From positions 3,348,001 through 3,412,000 of the forward strand of contig NZ_AP021874.1 in assembly GCF_009688945.1 (NCBI RefSeq): 64,000 nt of DNA, written 5' to 3'. The notes beneath the pieces were generated by a model. That model was not told where the DNA came from and did not search any database. It worked only from the letters and a program-made list of their open reading frames with translations. The translations under genes and the position numbers were made by a program. Below are positions 1-9,599 of this stretch, in pieces. Position 1 is the stretch's first letter, and the number at the start of each line of letters is the position of its first letter. The stretch comes from Desulfosarcina alkanivorans. Lineage in GTDB: Bacteria > Desulfobacterota > Desulfobacteria > Desulfobacterales > Desulfosarcinaceae.

Positions 1-103
1 GGCCCGGCATACAGAAAGCGGCGCGGCGATGAGGGCCAACCGCCACAAGGGTGATTGGCCGATCAACGCACACGGCGGGTGCCGGTTTTCCATCGGACGG
101 GGG

Positions 104-880
104 TTACTTTTCCCGCCACGTCGGCTGGCGCTTTTCGAGGAATGCCGACACCCCCTCCTTGGCGTCTTCGGAGGAGCAGAGCCGGGCAAAGGCCTCGTTC
201 ATGTAATCAAAGGCCTTGTCATAGCTCAGGTCGGCGGCGGAATAAAAGGCTGACTTGGCGATCTGTACGGCGACGGGGCTCTTGGCGGCCAGCACCGCCG
301 CCCAGCGCCGGGCTTCCACGGCCAGGTCATCCGCCGGGACCACCTTGTTGATCAAGCCCATATCCAGGGCGGCCGGGGCCTTGATCAATTCGCCGTAGAG
401 CAGCAGTTCCATGGCCCGTTTCCGACCCACTGACCGGGTCACGGGAATGACGGGCCCCACGCAGTTGAGGCCCACGTTGATGGCGGTCAGCCCCATTCTG
501 GCGTTGTCGGCAACGATGGCCAGATCCGCGGCAGCCACCAGGCCGGCACCGTTGGCCGCCGCAACGCCGTGCACCTGGGCAATCACCGGTTTCTTCATCC
601 GGCTGATGGTCACCAGGGGGGTTTCCATGCTGGCGATCCACTCCCGGTACGCCATGGTGGACTTTCCAAAAAAATCACCCACATCGATTCCCGCGCAGAA
701 GGCTTTTCCCGCGCCCTTGAGGATAACCACACGCACCGACGGGTCGGCATCCAATTGCAGAAAGGCCGCATCCAGTTCGGAAGCCAGGTCCAGCGTGAAC
801 GTATTGAGGCTGTCCGCACGGTTCAGGGTGATTTCACCGATAAAATCTTCTCCAACATCAACAATTACATTTTCAGCCAT
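104..880 (-). CDS. Crotonase (enoyl-CoA hydratase/isomerase) family protein
   Basis: A 258-residue protein spanning one crotonase fold. The oxyanion-hole segments are visible at GAGKAFCAGID (about residue 56) and HGVAAANGAG (about 104), so it should bind an acyl-CoA thioester. A GAGGAGG ribosome site lies just before the ATG. By eye, the two glutamates that act as acid/base in classical hydratases (in GCEL and PE segments) are replaced, giving GAGL and INVGLNC. The reaction may therefore be isomerase-, thioesterase- or decarboxylase-like rather than hydration. It stands alone on the minus strand with no other beta-oxidation gene next to it. Family assignment is secure; substrate and reaction are not. 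Confidence 0.85.
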   Translation of the reverse strand: MAENVIVDVGEDFIGEITLNRADSLNTFTLDLASELDAAFLQLDADPSVRVVILKGAGKAFCAGIDVGDFFGKSTMAYREWIASMETPLVTISRMKKPVIAQVHGVAAANGAGLVAAADLAIVADNARMGLTAINVGLNCVGPVIPVTRSVGRKRAMELLLYGELIKAPAALDMGLINKVVPADDLAVEARRWAAVLAAKSPVAVQIAKSAFYSAADLSYDKAFDYMNEAFARLCSSEDAKEGVSAFLEKRQPTWREK

Positions 881-1000
881 GAGAAATCCTCCTCTATTAA
901 GTGGATGTTACTAATCAGATGAAGGCCAGAAACACGATCATGGCGCCAAGCGCCTTTCCAGGCCAAACATGGCCACCTATCCGAAAGGAAAAAATGGCAC

Positions 1001-1055
1001 AGGAGCGGCTTCCAGCCGCGTTCATCCCCTTGCATCGCGGCTGGAAGCCGCTCCT
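1001..1055. repeat. REP-type palindrome, copy 1
   Basis: A perfect 20-bp inverted repeat (AGGAGCGGCTTCCAGCCGCG and its complement) around a 15-nt loop. It sits between the crotonase gene and the 3' end of the HD-GYP gene. A near-identical copy lies at 12,586-12,650, which marks a dispersed repetitive extragenic palindrome rather than a gene-specific terminator; there is no T-tract. Confidence 0.85.
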
Positions 1056-1088
1056 GCGAAAAACGACCCCGTTACTCTAAACGATTCC

Positions 1089-2270
1089 TCAGAAACTCAC
1101 CGTGCACCACGGGGCGTTGCGGTCCATCTCGCGATGGTCCCGGAACAGCATTTCAAATCGTTTCAGGTCGGCGTCGGACCCCATGGGGGTGTCCAGAACG
1201 GACGGGTTCTCCCGAACCGCAGCCACCAGGGCCGAGGCCGCCTGGGGGTCAAACCGGGTGCCGGCCCCGATGTTGAGCTGGACGGCGGCATCTTCCAGAC
1301 TGATGGGACGGATGCCCGCCCTCCCGGCGATCATGGTTTCGAAGGCATCGCAGACCGCAAGAATACGTGCCCCGACGGGAATGGCCGTTCCTGCCAGGCC
1401 GTCGGGATAGCCGCTGCCGTCCATGCGTTCGTGGTGATGACGGACCATGGGGACCAGGTGCGACAGAAACACCAGGGGCCGCAGGATGTTGGCGCCCACC
1501 ACCGGGTGCATACGGACCAGATCCATCTCCCGGCTGGAAAGACGGCCCAGGCGGCCCAGGATCTCCCGGCCGGTGCCGATCTTGCCGATGTCATGCAACA
1601 GGCCGGCCTGGTACAGGGACCGGGCGGCCTTTTCCGTCATACCCATTTTCAGGGCGGTGGCCTCTGCCAGGCGGCCCACGTTCAGTGAATGTCCATGGGT
1701 CTCCGGATGCTTGGCCTCCAGGGCCATGGTCAGGCCTTCCACCGTCTGTCGAAAGGTGTCCAGCAGGCGTTCGTCGTAACGCAGCGCCTTGTGAAGGGCG
1801 ATGGCCCCCTGTTCGCCCAGCGCCGTAAGAAATTCCACCTCGGCACGGCTCAGGTCTCGCTTCGCCCCGAAGTATACGGCCAGGATGCCCCCGTAGGGAG
1901 GGTCGATCTGCACCGGCATGCCGATCACCGACACCACCCGCCGTTTGCCCAAACGCTCGAGGTCGGGCAGGCGATCATCATAGCGGACATCCGCAATGAA
2001 CACCAGATGGTCGGCATCTGCCGGGAAAAGGGTCTGCAGGGTAGGCAGGTCCACGGCCGAAAGGCTGCGGAAATCAAACCCGCTTGAAACTTTGTGGGCG
2101 ATGCACCCGGCGTCCCGATTGACAACCCAGTAAATGCACCCTTTGGCGGCCATGGTGTCGGAAATGGAGGTAACGATGCGACCGAGAATCTCCTCGGTCT
2201 CCATACCGGAGTGAATCGCTTTGGAGACGTCGGCAAACGCCTTGAAGTATTGATGGTAGCCGGAAACCAT
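1089..2270 (-). CDS. GAF and HD-GYP domain signalling protein
   Basis: A 393-residue cytosolic protein. An N-terminal GAF-like sensory domain (about 15-160) is followed by an HD-GYP phosphodiesterase domain (about 175-350). The metal-binding HDIGKIG and the diagnostic HHHERMDGSGYPDG are both intact, so cyclic-di-GMP hydrolysis is expected. It lacks a receiver domain or membrane segment, so the GAF domain is the likely input. The start has AAGGGGG eight bases upstream. It is transcribed as a single gene; the Yip1-like gene upstream is on the same strand about 140 bp away. The ligand of the GAF domain cannot be predicted. Confidence 0.9.
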   Translation of the reverse strand: MVSGYHQYFKAFADVSKAIHSGMETEEILGRIVTSISDTMAAKGCIYWVVNRDAGCIAHKVSSGFDFRSLSAVDLPTLQTLFPADADHLVFIADVRYDDRLPDLERLGKRRVVSVIGMPVQIDPPYGGILAVYFGAKRDLSRAEVEFLTALGEQGAIALHKALRYDERLLDTFRQTVEGLTMALEAKHPETHGHSLNVGRLAEATALKMGMTEKAARSLYQAGLLHDIGKIGTGREILGRLGRLSSREMDLVRMHPVVGANILRPLVFLSHLVPMVRHHHERMDGSGYPDGLAGTAIPVGARILAVCDAFETMIAGRAGIRPISLEDAAVQLNIGAGTRFDPQAASALVAAVRENPSVLDTPMGSDADLKRFEMLFRDHREMDRNAPWCTVSF

Positions 2271-2410
2271 GGGCCCCCTTTATTCCGCTGGAGTACGCGA
2301 CTGGGAAATTTTGGCTATTTTGACAACCCGGCGCGTCCGAACTGTCGGGGAAAAGGAGGACGCCCTCCCACGCAAAGCCATTATGAAAATTCGGACAGAC
2401 CGACAAGAGA

Positions 2411-3001
2411 TTATAGCCACAGATACAGAAAACACCCCACGTAAACCACGGTGGCCACGGCCGCCAGCGTCATTTTGACCGGGGAGAGGCCGGAAGCGGC
2501 CTTGACGGCCACAAAAATTCCCGCAGCGGCATAAACGCCGGCAATCGACAAACCCACCGTCAGCCCCGGTCCGGAGACACCGCTTTGAAGGGCGGAAACC
2601 ACCGGCGCCAGCGGCCAGAGGGTAATTGCGGCCGTTCCAATGTTAAGGTAGGTCGGCATGAATTGGGGGCTGCCGCCGATACCGCGGCAGAACACCCAGA
2701 CGAACAGGGAAAGGCCGCCGTGCATGAAAAAAGCGATGGAAATGCTGACCATGAGAATCATCAGCGGGTTGAAAGAGATGGTGGCATCGGGCTGGCGGGC
2801 CAGCATGGAGCGGGCGAACTGAATGGAGGCCATGCCGTAGATCACCCCCAACACGCTGACGTTGAGCATGGTGTAACGCATGGGCAACCGGGTGGCGGCC
2901 AGTCGGTCAAACACGGCGCCGTCCAGTCTGAGTATCCGCATCATGTCCTGAAAGTAGTGCATGGCCGCCCCTTTTGCCGAGAATTTACCGACTGCCTCCA
3001 T
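2411..3001 (-). CDS. Yip1-like multi-spanning membrane protein
   Basis: The chosen start (ATG at 3001) has GAGGGG six bases upstream and gives 196 residues; a longer frame upstream lacks a ribosome site. The protein opens with a short cytosolic stretch (MEAVGKFSAKG) and then shows about five hydrophobic helices (LNVSVLGVIYGMASI, PLMILMVSISIAFFM, TAAITLWPLAPVV and two more C-terminally). This matches the architecture of bacterial Yip1/YIF1 domain proteins, whose role is unknown. It lies just past the terminator of the symporter operon, so it probably has its own promoter. The family call is from overall pattern, not a diagnostic motif. Confidence 0.6.
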   Translation of the reverse strand: MEAVGKFSAKGAAMHYFQDMMRILRLDGAVFDRLAATRLPMRYTMLNVSVLGVIYGMASIQFARSMLARQPDATISFNPLMILMVSISIAFFMHGGLSLFVWVFCRGIGGSPQFMPTYLNIGTAAITLWPLAPVVSALQSGVSGPGLTVGLSIAGVYAAAGIFVAVKAASGLSPVKMTLAAVATVVYVGCFLYLWL

Positions 3002-3020
3002 GGTGTCCCCTCTATAACAT

Positions 3021-3046
3021 AAAAGGGAGGCGGGTGCCTCCCTTTT
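3021..3046 (-). terminator. Rho-independent terminator of the symporter operon
   Basis: An 11-bp perfect stem AAAAGGGAGGC / GCCTCCCTTTT with a 4-nt loop, A-rich on one side and T-rich on the other, so it can work in both directions. It lies downstream of the symporter stop and just upstream of the Yip1-like gene. Confidence 0.85.
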
Positions 3047-3154
3047 GTCACTGTGCCAGGACCTTTTTCTCTTTGTTGCCCCGGCCCTGGAAAACGCAGC
3101 ATTCCCGAGCCCGAAGCCCGGGGATGCTGCCGTCATAACGACACCCGCCGCCTG

Positions 3155-4789
3155 CTACCAGGGCTGCAGCCCCCAGGCAAACACCCCCATGCAGACGATG
3201 GCGATGATGATCGGAACGGTGATGCCGTTGTAGTGCTTCTCTTCATAGTGATCGCCCCATCCGTGGATGCGGTCGATGACCATCTTGTCTTCGAGGGTGG
3301 GCGCGTATGCCGACAGGGCCGACACCCGGTTGAAGATGATGGACAGAACGATGAACATGGCAAAGCTCAGCGGGATGGTGACCATGCCGCCGGACATGCC
3401 CAGGGCCGCCACCAGCCCCTTGCCCACGCAGATGCTGGGAATCACGTGGGGGGAGATGACGATAAACAGAATGCCGCAGAAGATGGAGGATACCATCAGG
3501 GCCAGCTTGTTGGCCTCCTTCCACCACACCCCCAGCAGTATGGCCGGGGTTGCCGTGGTGGCCAGCAGGCCGAAGGCCCACAGGATGCTGGTGACCAGGA
3601 ACTTGGGCGGTTTGAAGGCCAGCAGGATGGCAGTGATCCCGCCCAGGGCCAGGGCCAGGTAACCCCATTTCATCTTTTTCTTGGCGTCCATGTTGGGTGC
3701 CAGGATACCCAGCAGGTCGCTGCCCACCAGGCCGGCGATGGCCATCAGGTTGCCGCCGATGGTGGAAAGACCGGCGGCCAGGGCGCCGCCCATGACGAAT
3801 GCCGCCACCAGGGTGGGGTTGTAAAAGACGTTCAGGATCAAAAGGGTCTGATCCGGCTTGGCGATCACTTTCCCGGTGGTGGCGGTGAAGTAGTTGCCGG
3901 CGAAACCCACCACGTAGGTACCGGAAAACAGCAGTCCCAGAAAAATGGCGAACCAGACCACGGCCCAACGGGCATTCTTTACCGACGAGGAGGTGAACAC
4001 CTTCATGGCCAGGTGGGGCAGGGCCACGGGGCCCAGGGTAAAAGCCGGGATCAGGGCAAAGTACCAGCGGAAGTCATACTTCATATCGAAAAAGGTCGGG
4101 ATGGCGGCAATCATGTCCGGCACCATGTCCCCGTAGGCCAGGGGCGGAAACCACCAGCCCGAGGATCCCATGGCCTTCATGATGGCCCCCATGGGCACGA
4201 TCATGGCGATGGTCATGACCACCATTTGAAACGCGGCGTTGTAAGTGGCGCCGTACATGCCGCCGATGGTGATAAAACCGACGGTGGCCAGGCCGGCCAC
4301 CACCAGGGCGGTGTTGTAGGGCACACCGAAAAGCAGTTCGAAGGCCCGGCCAAGACCGATCATCTGGCCCAGCGCGTACATGACCATGATCAGGATCATC
4401 CAGCACACGATGACAATGGTGGAGGGCTTGCCGTACCGCTGCTTGATAAAGGTCGCCGGCGTAAAGGCCTTCATCCGCCGCAGGCTGGTACCGTATAAAA
4501 GGGTCAGCAGCGGGATGGAAATGGCCCACTGAATCCAAAGGTAGACAAAGGGAACCTGCAGCTTGAGAATCAGGGCGATCACCCCCAGAAAGGTCGCCAG
4601 ACTGGCCCAGGTGGCCGCCATTCCCAGGCCGTTGGTCACCGGCCCGATGGAAAACCCGGCGGCGTAAAAGTCTGCGTCACTGGTGGTTTTGCGGCTGGCC
4701 ATATAGCCCACGCCATAGAAAATAAAAAACAAAATAATAACGACACCGATACCGATCCAAACGTTGCTCAAGGCATATTCTGCTGGCAT
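3155..4789 (-). CDS. Sodium:solute symporter (SSS family), ActP/MctP-like
   Basis: A 544-residue inner-membrane transporter with about 13 hydrophobic helices. It has SSS-family landmarks such as the N-terminal SDADFYAAG segment and the LGGxGAALAAGLSTIGG-type helix-8 region (AAGLSTIGGNLMAIAG). It is expected to import a carboxylate such as acetate or a related monocarboxylate using a sodium gradient, but the substrate is not readable from sequence. The gene starts nine bases after the stop of the small membrane gene at 4799-5080, so the two form an operon ending at the hairpin at 3021-3046. The pairing of a large SSS protein with a small two-helix partner is typical of this subfamily. Confidence 0.9.
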   Translation of the reverse strand: MPAEYALSNVWIGIGVVIILFFIFYGVGYMASRKTTSDADFYAAGFSIGPVTNGLGMAATWASLATFLGVIALILKLQVPFVYLWIQWAISIPLLTLLYGTSLRRMKAFTPATFIKQRYGKPSTIVIVCWMILIMVMYALGQMIGLGRAFELLFGVPYNTALVVAGLATVGFITIGGMYGATYNAAFQMVVMTIAMIVPMGAIMKAMGSSGWWFPPLAYGDMVPDMIAAIPTFFDMKYDFRWYFALIPAFTLGPVALPHLAMKVFTSSSVKNARWAVVWFAIFLGLLFSGTYVVGFAGNYFTATTGKVIAKPDQTLLILNVFYNPTLVAAFVMGGALAAGLSTIGGNLMAIAGLVGSDLLGILAPNMDAKKKMKWGYLALALGGITAILLAFKPPKFLVTSILWAFGLLATTATPAILLGVWWKEANKLALMVSSIFCGILFIVISPHVIPSICVGKGLVAALGMSGGMVTIPLSFAMFIVLSIIFNRVSALSAYAPTLEDKMVIDRIHGWGDHYEEKHYNGITVPIIIAIVCMGVFAWGLQPW

Positions 4790-4798
4790 AATCCCCCC

Positions 4799-5080
4799 TT
4801 ATTCCTTGACGGAAATATTTTCTTCTTTGTTCTCTTCGGCAAAGGCCTCCATCTCATCGTCAAACTTGTTGCAGACCAGGGTCATCACCAGACAGACCAG
4901 GGCCATGCCGAACCATCCCAGCAGAATGGGAACGATGTACTGGGTGGGAAACCCCCACAAGGTGCCGGTCTGAAGGCTGGGGAAAAGGACAAAAATCGAT
5001 GCACTGTGCCCCATCAACATCAGCAGGACGGAAAAGATCACGGTAAGCCAGATCTCTTTTCGATAGAGTTTCTCCTTCAT
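4799..5080 (-). CDS. Small membrane partner of SSS symporter
   Basis: A 93-residue protein with two predicted helices (LTVIFSVLLMLMGHSASIFV and VPILLGWFGMALVCLVMTLV) and an acidic C-terminal tail. The start is fixed by AAAGGAGAA seven bases upstream of the ATG at 5080. Small two-helix proteins (DUF485/DUF4212-like) accompany ActP-type symporters, and this one is directly upstream in the same operon. Which of those small families it belongs to is uncertain. Confidence 0.75.
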   Translation of the reverse strand: MKEKLYRKEIWLTVIFSVLLMLMGHSASIFVLFPSLQTGTLWGFPTQYIVPILLGWFGMALVCLVMTLVCNKFDDEMEAFAEENKEENISVKE

Positions 5081-5759
5081 GTTAGTTCTCCTTTGCAGGT
5101 TGAGGCGTTGAGGCAGATGCAAGCACACCCGCCCGTGAGAATATGCATGTAACTCGCACCCGGTTTCGTTCCCACCCTGTCAGGCAGCGCGAACCGGGGT
5201 TCGGCCGACATTCCCGCCGACCCTCCCGGGCAGTCCGTTTACGAATCCGAGTTTTTGAAAAGAAGGGTTGTCCATTTCCAACCGGGATCATCACGCGAGC
5301 GCTGATTAATGAAACTGATTTACTGAATACTGTTTACTAAAGGAATATCAATAACACCATCGGTGGCGGGCCGATTTTTCTGTCCGTCACGGACCGATTA
5401 TTTTGTCGGGTCCTGCCTGATGGCCGGTAGGTTTTCGACCTACACCCAAAAAATCGGTGAACGCATGCCTGCGAACCCGGCGCAAAACATCCCAAAGCAC
5501 CGCCACGCCATGCTTTACAATCCTTGCCGTTGGTGATAATGCATGCCGTTGCAGGGTTTCGTGGATACCGGTACCCACCGGCGCGGCCCGGCAATATGAA
5601 CTGGAACGGAACCCTCGGTGCGCTTGCCATGGTTGCGTTGGGCCGAACCAGGAAAAGTCGACAGACGAAAGCAAGCCCGGCCTGCACGAGGTTGACGCCA
5701 GTCAGGCGGTAATCGGCAGCAGCGGTTGCCGTTTTTTACTATCGGAGTGGAACAATCAG
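5081..5759. other. Divergent intergenic region, symporter operon / gatB
   Basis: About 680 bp without a credible gene. It must hold the promoters of both the minus-strand symporter operon and gatB, but no clear -35/-10 pair was found. Two small hairpins are visible: GTCCG/CGGAC near 5380-5395 and GTAGGT/ACCTAC at 5427-5443. Open frames here lack ribosome sites and family resemblance. Confidence 0.5.
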
Positions 5760-7187
5760 ATGGAATTTATCCCGGTCATCGGCCTTGAAGTTCACGCCCA
5801 GCTGAAAACCCGTACCAAAATTTTCTGCGGCTGCGCCACCGCCTTCGGCGCCCCGCCGAACACCCATACCTGTCCGGTCTGCCTGGGAATGCCCGGTGTG
5901 CTGCCGGTACTCAACAAAAAGGTGGTGGACTACACCATCAAAATGGCCCTGGCCACCGGCTGCACCGTTCAACCGGAAAGCCGGTTCGCCCGGAAAAATT
6001 ATTTCTACCCGGATTTGCCCAAGGGATATCAGATCTCCCAATACGAACTGCCCATCGCCACCGACGGCCACCTGGATATCGACATTGACGGCCGGACCCT
6101 GCGCATCGGCATCACCCGCATTCACATGGAAGAGGATGCGGGAAAGCTGATCCACGATCCGGACCGCCCCGTCAGCCGGGTGGACCTGAACCGAACCGGG
6201 GTGCCGCTGATGGAAATCGTCAGTGAACCGGACATCCGCAGCCCCGAAGCCGCCGGCGAATACCTGCGCCAGCTCCGGACCATCCTGCGCTACCTGGACA
6301 TCAGCGACGGCAATATGGAGGAAGGCAGCTTCCGCTGCGACGCCAATGTCTCGATCATGCCGGCCGGATCGACCCAATTCGGAACCCGCACAGAGGTAAA
6401 AAACCTCAACTCGTTCCGGAATGTGGAAAAAGCGATCGTTTATGAAATCGCCCGTCAGAAAGAGATCCTTCTCGACGGCGGCGAAGTGGTCCAGGAAACC
6501 CGGTTGTGGCAGCCTGACAAGGGGCGCACCGATTCCATGCGCGGCAAGGAGGATGCCCACGACTACCGCTACTTCCCCGACCCGGACCTGCTGCCCCTGG
6601 TTATTGACGAGGATTGGATCGAACGCATGCAGAAGGAAATGCCCGAGCTTCCTGCCCAGCGCAAAACCCGCTATGTGGAAACCTTCGGCCTGCCTGTTGA
6701 CGACGCCAGGGTACTGACCGCCAGCCGGGCACTGGCCGACTACTTCGAAGCCTGCATCGCCCTGTTCGACCAGCCCAAACCGGTGGCCAACTGGATCATG
6801 GGCGACCTGCTCGGTCTGCTGCATGCCCAGGGACTCGACATCGGCCAATCCCCGATTTCCCCCGAACACCTGGCCGGCCTGCTGAAACTGCTGGACCAGG
6901 ATGTCATCAGCGGCAAAATTGCCAAAACCGTCTTCGAAGCGATGGCCGAAACCGGCAAACCGGCCAAACGTATTGTGGCGGAGAAGGGCCTGGTCCAGGT
7001 TTCCGACACCTCGGCCATCGATCCCATCGTTGATGAAATCATTGCCGCCCACCCCGACGAGGTGCAGCGCTACCAGGACGGCCAGAAAAAACTGATCGGT
7101 TTTTTCGTCGGCCAGGTGATGAAGCAGACCCGGGGCAAGGCCAACCCGAAGGTGGTGAATGAGATCCTGCGGGGGAAGCTGGGTTGA
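5760..7187 (+). CDS. gatB: Asp-tRNA(Asn)/Glu-tRNA(Gln) amidotransferase subunit B
   Basis: A 475-residue protein that begins with the signature [18 protein letters not shown] and contains the zinc-site cysteines and the conserved [16 protein letters not shown] stretch. GatB phosphorylates misacylated Glu-tRNA(Gln) or Asp-tRNA(Asn), accepting ammonia from GatA, so the cell can make Gln-tRNA without a glutaminyl-tRNA synthetase. The ATG at 5760 has GGAG upstream and matches the usual family start; a longer frame reading from 5457 is not supported. gatA and gatC are not adjacent. The C-terminal YqeY-like tail is complete, and the gene is full length. See the tRNA-Gln/gltX pair at 32 kb for its likely partners. 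Confidence 0.97.
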   Translation: MEFIPVIGLEVHAQLKTRTKIFCGCATAFGAPPNTHTCPVCLGMPGVLPVLNKKVVDYTIKMALATGCTVQPESRFARKNYFYPDLPKGYQISQYELPIATDGHLDIDIDGRTLRIGITRIHMEEDAGKLIHDPDRPVSRVDLNRTGVPLMEIVSEPDIRSPEAAGEYLRQLRTILRYLDISDGNMEEGSFRCDANVSIMPAGSTQFGTRTEVKNLNSFRNVEKAIVYEIARQKEILLDGGEVVQETRLWQPDKGRTDSMRGKEDAHDYRYFPDPDLLPLVIDEDWIERMQKEMPELPAQRKTRYVETFGLPVDDARVLTASRALADYFEACIALFDQPKPVANWIMGDLLGLLHAQGLDIGQSPISPEHLAGLLKLLDQDVISGKIAKTVFEAMAETGKPAKRIVAEKGLVQVSDTSAIDPIVDEIIAAHPDEVQRYQDGQKKLIGFFVGQVMKQTRGKANPKVVNEILRGKLG

Positions 7188-7189
7188 AA

Positions 7190-7480
7190 GGTCAAATCAC
7201 AATATTCAAATGACAAATTCCAAACAAATATCAAACAAGGGCGGCCTTCGTTCCCTTTTGGAATTTCGGCATTGATATTGGTAGTCTATTTGGAATTTGG
7301 ATATTGTGATTGGTTATTTCTAGGACCATCTTTAATGCGTGACAGCAACTGAAATAAAACGACCAAACCGCGTTGTCTCTGGTCTCGTTTGATTATTTTG
7401 ACATTTTGATTTGGAATTTGTTTGTAATTTGATTATTGATATTTGTGATTTCCCATCTTCTTTCGATGATACCGCTGGTC
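7190..7480. repeat. Intergenic inverted-repeat element, CAAATTCCAA class
   Basis: The arm AATCACAATATTCAAAT near 7195-7215 is complementary, with one mismatch, to ATTTGGATATTGTGATT near 7295-7312. Further related words (TTTGGAATTTG, ATATTTGTGATT) extend to the ribosome site of the next gene. A second element made of the same words lies at 32,205-32,335. This fills the gap between gatB and the FG-GAP gene. Confidence 0.7.
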
Positions 7481-7497
7481 AAACTCAGGAGATTTCC

Positions 7498-9228
7498 TTG
7501 AAAAAACAATCCCATATTATAAACCGAATCATTTTTCTGATGGTATCCACCCTGCTGCTTCTCTTGGCCACTGTACCTGCCACTGCCGCTCCCGCCCGCG
7601 TCGCCGTCCTTCCCTTTGACATCAATGCGGAAAAAGATCTGACCTTTCTCCAGGAGGGCATCCTGGACATGCTCGGGTCGCGTCTGGCCTGGCAGGACAA
7701 GGTGGAGGTGATCAATGAGCATGAAACCAAGTCGGCCCTGGCATCGGTGGAAGGATTCGAAGGGGAGAGCCGGGCGCTACTGGTGGGCGGCAAACTCCAG
7801 GCCGACTATGTCCTTTTCGGCAGCCTGACGGTTTTCGGCGAAAGCGTGAGCATCGATGCCCGCATGGTCGACGTCAGCGGCCAGCAGGAGCCCCTGCCCT
7901 TTTTTGCCCAGACCCGCGGCATGGGCGAGGTGATCCCCCAGATCAACCAGTTCGCCACCAACATCAACGAAACGGTATTCGGCCGCGCCGTTGCCCGGCG
8001 GCCTGCGGCCGCACCGCAGATGCAGTCCGGAACGGCTCCGGCAGCCCGGGTCCAGTCAGCCCCGCCGGTCTACGATCCGCGCATGCACCCGGAGAAGCTG
8101 CTTCAATCCGGCATCCAGGCGGAAAACCAGGCCCCGGTAGCCGGCCAGCCCTATCAGACGCCCAACCCGGCCTTCATCGCCGCAGCCGGGGCAACCAATA
8201 CCACCAACGGCCCCACCTTATGGCGCAGCCGCAACATCAAATCCCTCATTACCGGGATCGATGTAGGCGACGTGGACAACGACGGACTCCAGGAAATTGT
8301 CATTGCCCGGGACAAGATCGTTACCATCCACCGCATCGTAAACGGCCGGCTGCTGAAGATCGGCGAAGCCGGTAAGATCCGAATCGGTACCCATATCGGG
8401 GTCGACGTGGGTGATGTCAACGGCAACGGGACGCCTGAGATATACGTTTCCAGCGTCGGCGGGCCCAAGAACGATATGATCGAATCTTTCGTACTTGAGT
8501 ATGACGGAAACGCCTACACAATCATTTACGGTCCGGACAACTGGTACTACCGAGTAACCAAAACCAACGATCGGGGAACTCTTCTCCTGGGCCAGCGCCA
8601 GAAAACCGCCGATGAAAGCATCATAAAAGGGGCCATCCATGAAATGCAATGGGAAGGCAGCCGTCTTTCTGCCGGGCCGCAACTGTTAAAAGGCGGGCAG
8701 GCCAACCTCATGGGAGCGACCTACGATGACATCACCCATACTGGCCAGAGCCTGATTGCCGCCTATTCTGACTGGGACCGGGTACGCATCTATAGTGGGG
8801 CCAGTCAGATGATCTACGAGGATACCGATCGCACCGGAGGCAACCTGCTGTCTTTCAACCTGCGGAAAACGGAACCTGGCGTTGAGAACAAGCAATTTTT
8901 CCCGCTGCGAATCAGGGCCACCGATATGGACAGGGACGGAAAACCGGAAGTACTGGTAGCCAGCCATGATGAACTGGCCAAAAACATGCTCAAGAATTTC
9001 CGCGTCTTCAAGCGGGGAAGAATCGAACTACTCTCCTGGGATGGAATAAGGTTGGTCCCCAAATGGAAAACCCAGGATTTTGATGGAAGGGTAAGCGACT
9101 TTGTGGCGGCCGATTATGACAATGACGGCCAGGATGAATTGCTTGCAGCCATCGTGACCAAAGAGGGCCGCATCGCATTCACAGACAGCATAAGCAAAGT
9201 GATCGCTTTTGAACTGGACGGGCAGTAA
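7498..9228 (+). CDS. Exported FG-GAP/VCBS repeat protein with TolB-like N-domain
   Basis: The start is a TTG at 7498 preceded by CAGGAGA, giving 576 residues. A signal peptide is evident (two lysines, then a hydrophobic core ending ATVPATAA). Residues about 30-140 (RVAVLPFDINAEKD onward) resemble the N-terminal domain of TolB-type and FlgT-like periplasmic proteins. After a Pro/Ala-rich linker, four calcium-loop repeats follow: GDVDNDGLQEIVIARD, GDVNGNGTPEIYVSS, TDMDRDGKPEVLVAS and ADYDNDGQDELLAA. Together they suggest a beta-propeller in the periplasm or outer membrane. It is a single gene closed by the terminator at 9270-9302. The ligand and role are unknown. Confidence 0.85.
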   Translation: MKKQSHIINRIIFLMVSTLLLLLATVPATAAPARVAVLPFDINAEKDLTFLQEGILDMLGSRLAWQDKVEVINEHETKSALASVEGFEGESRALLVGGKLQADYVLFGSLTVFGESVSIDARMVDVSGQQEPLPFFAQTRGMGEVIPQINQFATNINETVFGRAVARRPAAAPQMQSGTAPAARVQSAPPVYDPRMHPEKLLQSGIQAENQAPVAGQPYQTPNPAFIAAAGATNTTNGPTLWRSRNIKSLITGIDVGDVDNDGLQEIVIARDKIVTIHRIVNGRLLKIGEAGKIRIGTHIGVDVGDVNGNGTPEIYVSSVGGPKNDMIESFVLEYDGNAYTIIYGPDNWYYRVTKTNDRGTLLLGQRQKTADESIIKGAIHEMQWEGSRLSAGPQLLKGGQANLMGATYDDITHTGQSLIAAYSDWDRVRIYSGASQMIYEDTDRTGGNLLSFNLRKTEPGVENKQFFPLRIRATDMDRDGKPEVLVASHDELAKNMLKNFRVFKRGRIELLSWDGIRLVPKWKTQDFDGRVSDFVAADYDNDGQDELLAAIVTKEGRIAFTDSISKVIAFELDGQ

Positions 9229-9269
9229 GGCTCGAAGGCCGCATAAAATCCAGCCCCTTTCTATTTATC

Positions 9270-9302
9270 ACGCCTTCGGCCTGAAGACCGGGGGCGTTTT
9301 TT
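9270..9302 (+). terminator. Rho-independent terminator after FG-GAP gene
   Basis: A 10-bp stem (ACGCCTTCGG with CCGGGGGCGT, two G:U pairs) with an 8-nt loop, followed by six T. It lies 42 bp after the FG-GAP stop codon. Confidence 0.85.
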
Positions 9303-9599
9303 CCACTACGCTGCCAATCTGTTTGAGAACTTTCTCTGCGACAACAATATTGTGGCGGGCTGTTTTGGGGGGATAGCCACCTATACCCCAACGACTTGAA
9401 AAACTGCCGGGGCGGAGAAATCCGAATCTAACGAAATCTTTTCCATAATATGGTTAATGGTTATCCTACCAGTCCGGACGGCGCCCTGCTTTTCGACGAA
9501 AAGAGCCTTGCCCAAAAGGACAGGATTCTATCCTGTGTCCAAAGGTGCCAAAGGGCCGATTTTTTTATGAATTCACCCGTCGCCGGATTGTATTATCGG

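Noticed and set aside
3053..4498. Long open frame antisense to the symporter gene
   Set aside because: It is a GC-rich shadow frame of a clear membrane protein; low-complexity His/Gly/Gln-rich translation, no ribosome site.
5510..5535. Shared motif ATGCTTTACA...CTTG at about 5,512 and 33,858 upstream of gatB and gltX
   Set aside because: Only about 20 loosely matching bases, in different positions relative to the genes; no consistent promoter spacing.
5739..7052. Long open frame antisense to gatB
   Set aside because: Mirror of a strongly conserved gene, with no family resemblance.
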